A stretch of 64,000 bases of DNA, taken from positions 806,001 to 870,000 of the forward strand of contig NZ_RKHX01000001.1 in assembly GCF_003755175.1 (NCBI RefSeq). Reading direction: 5' to 3'. Below, piece by piece: positions 61,467 to 64,000 of the stretch (the first letter of the stretch is position 1; the number at the start of each line of letters is the position of its first letter). The position numbers and the translations under genes were made by a program. This stretch comes from Cellulomonas sp. PhB150. GTDB lineage: Bacteria; Actinomycetota; Actinomycetes; Actinomycetales; Cellulomonadaceae. The notes under the pieces were generated by a model. The model had not been told where the DNA came from, made no database searches, and was given only the letters and a program-made list of their open reading frames with translations.

Positions 61467-62243
61467 CTACGCTAGTCCCCGCAGCGTCTCCTCGACCACT
61501 CGCGCAGCAGATCCACAGGGATCGCTCGGCCCGCTCGCAGGCCGGGCACCCGGCGGCGGGGTCGAGGCGAGCGTGACACCGGCCGCGACGAACGCCCCCG
61601 CGGCCTCCAGGACGGTCCGGCACGCGACGACCGTGGCGCCCGTCGTCAGCACGTCGTCGACCACGACCACGCACCGGCCCGCCAGCCGCGCCCTGTCGCG
61701 CGGCCGCACCCGGACGTGCCCGGTGAGGTTCAGCCACCGCGCGCGCGTGCCGAGCCCGACCTGGTCCCCGCCGCGCCGGGCGAGCACGGGCGACGACCGC
61801 GCGGGGCACCCACCGGAGCGCAGCCCGGCCGCGAGCGCAGCCGCCAGGTCGTCGACGAGGTTCCCGCCGCGCCGTCTGCGTGAGGCCGGGGTCGAGGGCG
61901 CGGGGACGACGAGCACCTCACCCGGTCCGAGCACGTCCGCCAGCTCCTCCCCTGCCGCGACGAGCGCCGCCGCGAAGGGCCGCGTGAGATCGCGCCGACC
62001 GTGGTCCTTCCACGCCAGGACGGCGGCCCGGACGGGTCCCACGCAGTCGGCCACGGTCCACACCGGCAGCCCGCCGGGCGCGCCCATGAGGTCGAGCCGC
62101 CCGGCGCGGCTCTCGCAGCGCCACGGCGGCCCGAGCAGCGCGTCGCACGCCGAGCACCACGGCTCGTCGTCGACCCCGCAGCCCCCGCAGGCGACGGGCA
62201 GCACGAGTCGGCTCAGCTCGGTCCACCACCTGCGTGCGCCCAC
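61467..62243 (-). CDS. comF: ComF family phosphoribosyltransferase-like protein
   Basis: 258 residues. N-terminal Cys pairs (CGGCG, CSAC and a third Cys) form a zinc site; the C-terminal part is a type I PRTase fold with the PRPP loop VVVVDDVLTTGATV. ComF proteins are linked to DNA uptake in competent bacteria, but the gene is kept in actinobacteria that are not known to be competent, and its job there is unclear. Follows lpqB by 61 bp. Confidence 0.88.
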   Translation of the reverse strand: MGARRWWTELSRLVLPVACGGCGVDDEPWCSACDALLGPPWRCESRAGRLDLMGAPGGLPVWTVADCVGPVRAAVLAWKDHGRRDLTRPFAAALVAAGEELADVLGPGEVLVVPAPSTPASRRRRGGNLVDDLAAALAAGLRSGGCPARSSPVLARRGGDQVGLGTRARWLNLTGHVRVRPRDRARLAGRCVVVVDDVLTTGATVVACRTVLEAAGAFVAAGVTLASTPPPGARPASGPSDPCGSAARVVEETLRGLA

Positions 62244-62304
62244 GGTCCCAGCGTCGCCGACCGACCGCGCCCGTGGACCCGTCGGGCGGGATCTGTGGAC
62301 AGGC

Positions 62305-63960
62305 TCAGCCGGGGAAGCTCGGATCCAGGACGCCCTCGACCCCGGGCACCGCGGTCCAGCTGGACGCGGTGTACCGCCGCAGCATGCCGTCCTTGCTCGT
62401 CGCGTACAGCACGCTCCCGCCGGCGACCGCGTCCAGGTCGGGCACCTCGGGCAGCGCCGACGTCGTTCCCGAGACGGGCACGAGGTGCACGGCGAGGGTC
62501 CCGGCGCTGCGGCCGACGACCGCGAGCGTCGACTCGTCCTTCCAGACGAGCGCGGTCGCGTCGGTCAGCAGCGACCCGGCCCGGATGACCTCGCCGATCT
62601 GCTGCGGCGCGCCGTTGGCGTCGCGGACGACCGCACCGACGTTGATCGCGACGCCGTCGGGTCCCGAGGAGATGACGGCCACGCGCGTCCCGTCCCGCGC
62701 CACGCGCACGGACCGGACCTGGCGGCCCTGCAGGAAGTCGGCGGTGATGCTGACCGGCTTCGCGCCAGCCCGCCCGGCGACGAGCCCGTCGGCGGTCGTC
62801 GCCGTCCAGGCCCAGCCGAACCGGTCGACCGACGGCGCCACGAGGTCGGCCCCCGTCAGCAGCGTCGTGCCGGCCTTGCCGCCCTGCGGGAGCGTCACGA
62901 GCGACGAGCCGCCGGACACCCCGACCCGGACGTCGCCGTCCTCGTCGCGCGCCGGGTAGCGGATGCCGAGGCCCTCGAGCGACCCGATGCCGTCCACGGG
63001 CTTGACCGTGCCGCCGGCCAGGGAGACGAGCTTGCCCGCCTGGAGCATCTCGACCGGGACGTCCGGCGTCGGGCCCTGCTGGAGCGTCGCGGCCCCCTCG
63101 AGGATCACCCCGTCGACGCCACCCGCGGTGACCTTCACGGAGCCGACGCCCGGCAGCGGGCGCAGGCTCGCGTCGATCTGCGCGAGGAACAGCTTGCGCT
63201 TGGCGGCGAGCACGGTCGCCGCGGGTTCGAGCCCCACCTCGGCCGTGCCCGCGCCCGTGATGACGACGGCCTCGGGCTTGAGCTGTGTGCCGTCGGGGAT
63301 CTCGGTGACGACGGCGTCGCGCAGCCACGGCGACGGCCCGGCGAGCAGGGCCTTCATCACGTGGGTCGGCAGCTTGTCCTGGGGGAGCCAGCGGGTCTCG
63401 GGGACCAGGAACGTCTCGTCGGCGGACAGGAAGTAGATCGAGGCGGCGCGGAACCGCGCGTCGAACACCACCTTGGGCAGCAGGAGCCCGTCGGGGACGC
63501 CGGAGATGCGCCACTCGCCGTCCGCGTTGCGCACGAGGTCGTACGTGACCGACTCGCGCGCGTCCGGCGGCGCCTCGGTGTACCGGCCGTCGCCGTCGAC
63601 CCGCGCGAGGACGGGGACGTCGACGGTCACCTGCGTCTTGGAGGTCGTCGAGTAGGTGAGCGGCCCGGCGACGACGACGCCGGCGAGCGGCTTCCACGCC
63701 TGGCGCGCGTCGCCCGCGAGGTACTGCCGCGCGGTGACGAACTCGTCCGGGAACCCGTTCGCCCCGGCGATCAGGAAGCTCTGCACGATGTCGACGGGTC
63801 CGGCGCCGGCCTGGGGCCCCTCGGGCAGCGGGGCGGCCCGTCCCTCGTCGCTGGCGACGACGTTGCTGCGGACCGGGGGGCCGGACGTGGGCATCGAGGT
63901 GCAGGCGGCCAGGAGCATCACGACGACGGCGAGCGTGACGGCGCGCAGGCGGACGTTCAT
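62305..63960 (-). CDS. lpqB: Lipoprotein LpqB
   Basis: 551-residue lipoprotein that works with the MtrAB two-component system in cell-wall and division control. Signal peptide with lipobox LLAAC (C20), a first domain up to about 180, a GerMN-like domain about 190-310 (YFLSADETFLVPETR and following), and a beta-propeller-like C-terminal part. ATG 63960 overlaps the mtrB stop (ATGA), and AGGAGG lies just before it. Confidence 0.95.
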   Translation of the reverse strand: MNVRLRAVTLAVVVMLLAACTSMPTSGPPVRSNVVASDEGRAAPLPEGPQAGAGPVDIVQSFLIAGANGFPDEFVTARQYLAGDARQAWKPLAGVVVAGPLTYSTTSKTQVTVDVPVLARVDGDGRYTEAPPDARESVTYDLVRNADGEWRISGVPDGLLLPKVVFDARFRAASIYFLSADETFLVPETRWLPQDKLPTHVMKALLAGPSPWLRDAVVTEIPDGTQLKPEAVVITGAGTAEVGLEPAATVLAAKRKLFLAQIDASLRPLPGVGSVKVTAGGVDGVILEGAATLQQGPTPDVPVEMLQAGKLVSLAGGTVKPVDGIGSLEGLGIRYPARDEDGDVRVGVSGGSSLVTLPQGGKAGTTLLTGADLVAPSVDRFGWAWTATTADGLVAGRAGAKPVSITADFLQGRQVRSVRVARDGTRVAVISSGPDGVAINVGAVVRDANGAPQQIGEVIRAGSLLTDATALVWKDESTLAVVGRSAGTLAVHLVPVSGTTSALPEVPDLDAVAGGSVLYATSKDGMLRRYTASSWTAVPGVEGVLDPSFPG

Positions 63961-64000
63961 CGGACCTCCTGGCGGGCGTCGTGGCTCTCGTCGTCGAGCT
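63957..64000 (-). CDS. mtrB: C-terminal end of the sensor kinase MtrB (partial)
   Basis: Only the last 13 codons are inside the window (ending DARQEVR, then TGA overlapping the lpqB ATG). The identity rests on gene order: MtrB precedes LpqB in actinobacteria with just this overlap. The sequence itself is too short to prove it. Confidence 0.6.
   Translation of the reverse strand, partial: LDDESHDARQEVR

Overview
The window is very GC-rich, densely packed bacterial chromosome (third codon positions almost always G or C, many GTG starts, 1-4 bp gene overlaps). Gene content and order are those of an actinobacterium: mtrB-lpqB-comF-hpf-secA, rplU-rpmA-obg-proB, DUF177-rpmF-rnc-mutM, recG with rsmD and coaD, thiL-DUF3515-ddl, gpsA-plsC, an IclR gene divergent from leuCD, an Rv3235-like gene beside secA, and an HU protein with a lysine/alanine tail. 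The overall style fits Micrococcales, for example a Cellulomonas relative; the genus is an inference. Most of the window is housekeeping core. No insertion sequence, prophage or CRISPR array was seen.

Layout. 1-4,425: an arsenic-resistance cluster. arsM (+) faces a four-gene operon (-): a thioredoxin reductase, the Acr3 efflux pump, an ArsR-arsenate reductase fusion and a second ArsC. 4,508-8,251: proB, obg, rpmA, rplU. 8,321-11,797: a very large RNase E/G. 12,133-22,705: cytochrome bd oxidase with its assembly transporter (cydABDC), translationally coupled to a DosS/DevS-type sensor kinase, then a drug-efflux MFS protein carrying a fused MarR-like domain, then a DosR/DevR-type response regulator. 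22,725-34,387: a hydroxyacid dehydrogenase, DNA repair and RNA processing genes, coaD, an ABC exporter pair, recG and a DAK2 protein. 34,699-46,342: rpmB, thiL, ddl, a trans-sulfuration enzyme, gpsA, plsC, murA, HU and leuCD. 46,417-49,659: LtbR-like regulator and a TetR/MFS pair. 49,760-49,998: tRNA-Glu and tRNA-Gln. 50,191-56,291: conserved actinobacterial proteins, a CpaE/CpaB-like pair, a small helix-turn-helix protein, a cutinase-like hydrolase, a LysM protein and an Rv3235-like protein. 56,390-64,000: secA, an AlkX/YcaQ-type glycosylase, hpf, comF, lpqB and the last codons of mtrB.

The most interesting reading is regulatory. A 14-bp inverted repeat, GGGACC-TT-GGTCCC, matching the mycobacterial DosR box lies 112 bp before cydA, centred about 41 bp before the start site predicted from a nearby -10 hexamer. 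The kinase fused to the operon by a 4-bp overlap keeps a His and a Tyr at the same spacing as the heme ligand and distal Tyr of DosS. The matching regulator is about 2.1 kb further on. Together these suggest a self-contained gas- or redox-sensing circuit that controls cytochrome bd.

A second recurrent signal is a -10 hexamer followed by exactly six bases and a start codon, seen in front of at least eleven genes. This is the signature of leaderless transcripts, and it was used here to choose several starts.
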